Source: Stieleria magnilauensis | GTDB taxonomy: Bacteria; Planctomycetota; Planctomycetia; Pirellulales; Pirellulaceae | Direction: 5' to 3' | DNA: 64,000 nucleotides | Assembly: GCA_007753675.1 (NCBI GenBank) | Contig: CP036432.1 | Coordinates: 7,814,233-7,878,232, forward strand | Shown here: in pieces, positions 63,236-64,000 of the stretch | Layout of the letters: every line of letters starts with the position of its first letter | Numbering within the stretch: the first letter of the stretch is position 1 | Notes under the pieces: generated by a model | What the model saw: the letters and a program-made list of their open reading frames with translations, nothing else | Databases searched by the model: none | Told to the model about the DNA's origin: nothing | Program-made: the position numbers and the translations under genes

Positions 63236-63372
63236 CGCTGCGCTGACCTCCGGCTACTGGCTGGGATCCCTCCGGGATGGAGACCTCGCTTCGGCGGATT
63301 GGAGTGGCATCACGTCGATCCTCGTAGGGTTGGCGGGCGGTCGACGTGGCTGCGCTGGTTCGGCGCCCGACG

Positions 63373-63594
63373 ATGTCAACGACGACTGACGACGGCATGT
63401 CGGCTGCAGATGGGGAGGCTGGAATTTCCCTCAGCGATAGCGATCGAGTACAGTGTTCGTCACTGACAATCGATTCGACCGTTGAGCGACCAACAAAATT
63501 TGAGGCGCCGAGCGGATCGCGTTTGTCCGTGCTGGTGTTACGTCGTAAAAGCGATGACGACAGTCCGCGTTCCGAACCAGCAGATGCACGCTAG
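63373..63594 (+). CDS. Doubtful small hypothetical protein
   Basis: A 73-residue frame from an ATG at 63373 (MSTTTDDGMSAADGEAG to EPADAR). The composition is polar, with a short LSVLVLRRKS strand. There is no clear ribosome site and no known family. It occupies the gap of about 440 bases between IS copy 2 and the last gene, and may not be expressed. Confidence 0.3.
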   Translation: MSTTTDDGMSAADGEAGISLSDSDRVQCSSLTIDSTVERPTKFEAPSGSRLSVLVLRRKSDDDSPRSEPADAR

Positions 63595-63687
63595 CCGCAA
63601 GGTTGATTTCTGTGGAAGTGGTGCGTCGTTCGCGGCGACCACGTGATCGTTACCGTTCTGTCTTCTATTGCAGCCAGGAATCTTTCG

Positions 63688-64000
63688 ATGTCGATCGCAT
63701 CAATGAATGGCCAATGGCAACTCGAGCGGTACCACCATCTCGTCGATGAGATTCCCTGGGGTGACGACGAGGATACCGCTTGTTTGGCCAAGATTCAGGC
63801 GTGGCTCCGCGGCAACGGCGATGCACAGATTCCTGATGCCGTTCCGATGGCCGGGTTGGTGATGAAAATACAAGGCAGCGCGTTTTCTGAGGAGACGATC
63901 GAATTCGATGCCTTGATGTTCGACGTCAGCGGCGTTCAAGTAAACGCTTACGTCCCCATGATAGGCACAGTCGTCGACCGTGATGGACTAACGATCCTTG
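63688..64000 (+). CDS. Hypothetical protein (partial, runs off the right edge)
   Basis: At least 104 codons from the ATG at 63688, with no stop before the window end. The sequence (MSIASMNGQWQLERYHHLVDEIPWGDDED, IEFDALMFDVSGVQVNAYVPM) looks like a genuine soluble protein. No family is recognised. The bases just upstream resemble those near 57809 and 60877, the starts of the duplicated segments. Confidence 0.6.
   Translation, partial: MSIASMNGQWQLERYHHLVDEIPWGDDEDTACLAKIQAWLRGNGDAQIPDAVPMAGLVMKIQGSAFSEETIEFDALMFDVSGVQVNAYVPMIGTVVDRDGLTIL

Overview
The window looks like a chromosome segment of a marine planctomycete of the Pirellulaceae type (Rhodopirellula/Stieleria-like). This is inferred from family content, not from a marker gene. 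The supporting families are a DUF1559 prepilin-type protein with its small lipoprotein, a PEP-CTERM protein, a TPR/FG-GAP/UnbV lipoprotein, an SHD1-domain protein, a DHPS-like protein of the tetrahydromethanopterin type, futalosine-pathway menaquinone genes, and many GC-rich intergenic repeat families. I saw no rRNA, tRNA or CRISPR array.

Layout. 1-7.6 kb, mostly plus strand: the end of an unknown gene, a divergent sigma-70-like protein, a secreted beta-propeller protein with DPFGA repeats, an HD-GYP phosphodiesterase and a TonB-dependent receptor. 7.9-10.2 kb, minus: an inverse-autotransporter barrel fused to a long right-handed beta-helix. 10.6-14.9 kb, plus: an ECF sigma factor, a one-TM protein and two coupled exported proteins. 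15-22 kb: an UnbV lipoprotein, the DUF1559/lipoprotein pair, an AraC regulator and a PEP-CTERM protein. 22.4-28.7 kb, minus: transketolase with two ExbD genes, then a metallophosphoesterase-btaA-btaB cassette that fits phosphorus-free betaine-lipid remodelling. 28.8-36 kb: a probable pseudokinase, a four-haem cytochrome, a 54-bp tandem repeat, mqnA-mqnC-scpA and a pseudouridine synthase. 36-42 kb, plus: the DHPS-like protein, a kinase overlapping an inositol-phosphatase gene, a flavin-reductase-like protein and an SHD1/WD-like protein.

42.4-54.5 kb, minus, is the most distinctive region. It holds a two-protein assembly line: a fully reducing type I PKS (KS-AT-DH-ER-KR-ACP, about 2200 aa) overlapping a one-module NRPS with thioesterase (C-A-T-TE, about 1360 aa), with a MacB/FtsX-type permease upstream. 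The architecture predicts a reduced acyl chain joined to one amino acid and released by the thioesterase.

54.6-64 kb is partly accessory. It has an SppA-like lipoprotein with altered catalytic positions, small hypothetical proteins, and two nearly identical 1699-bp IS4-family elements in the same orientation. These bracket a toxin-antitoxin pair and a duplicated non-coding segment. Both IS copies sit in the loop of the same REP-like palindrome with the same 8-bp flanking duplication.

Several short repeat families recur at distant places in the window, often between convergent genes or at operon ends, and are annotated separately.
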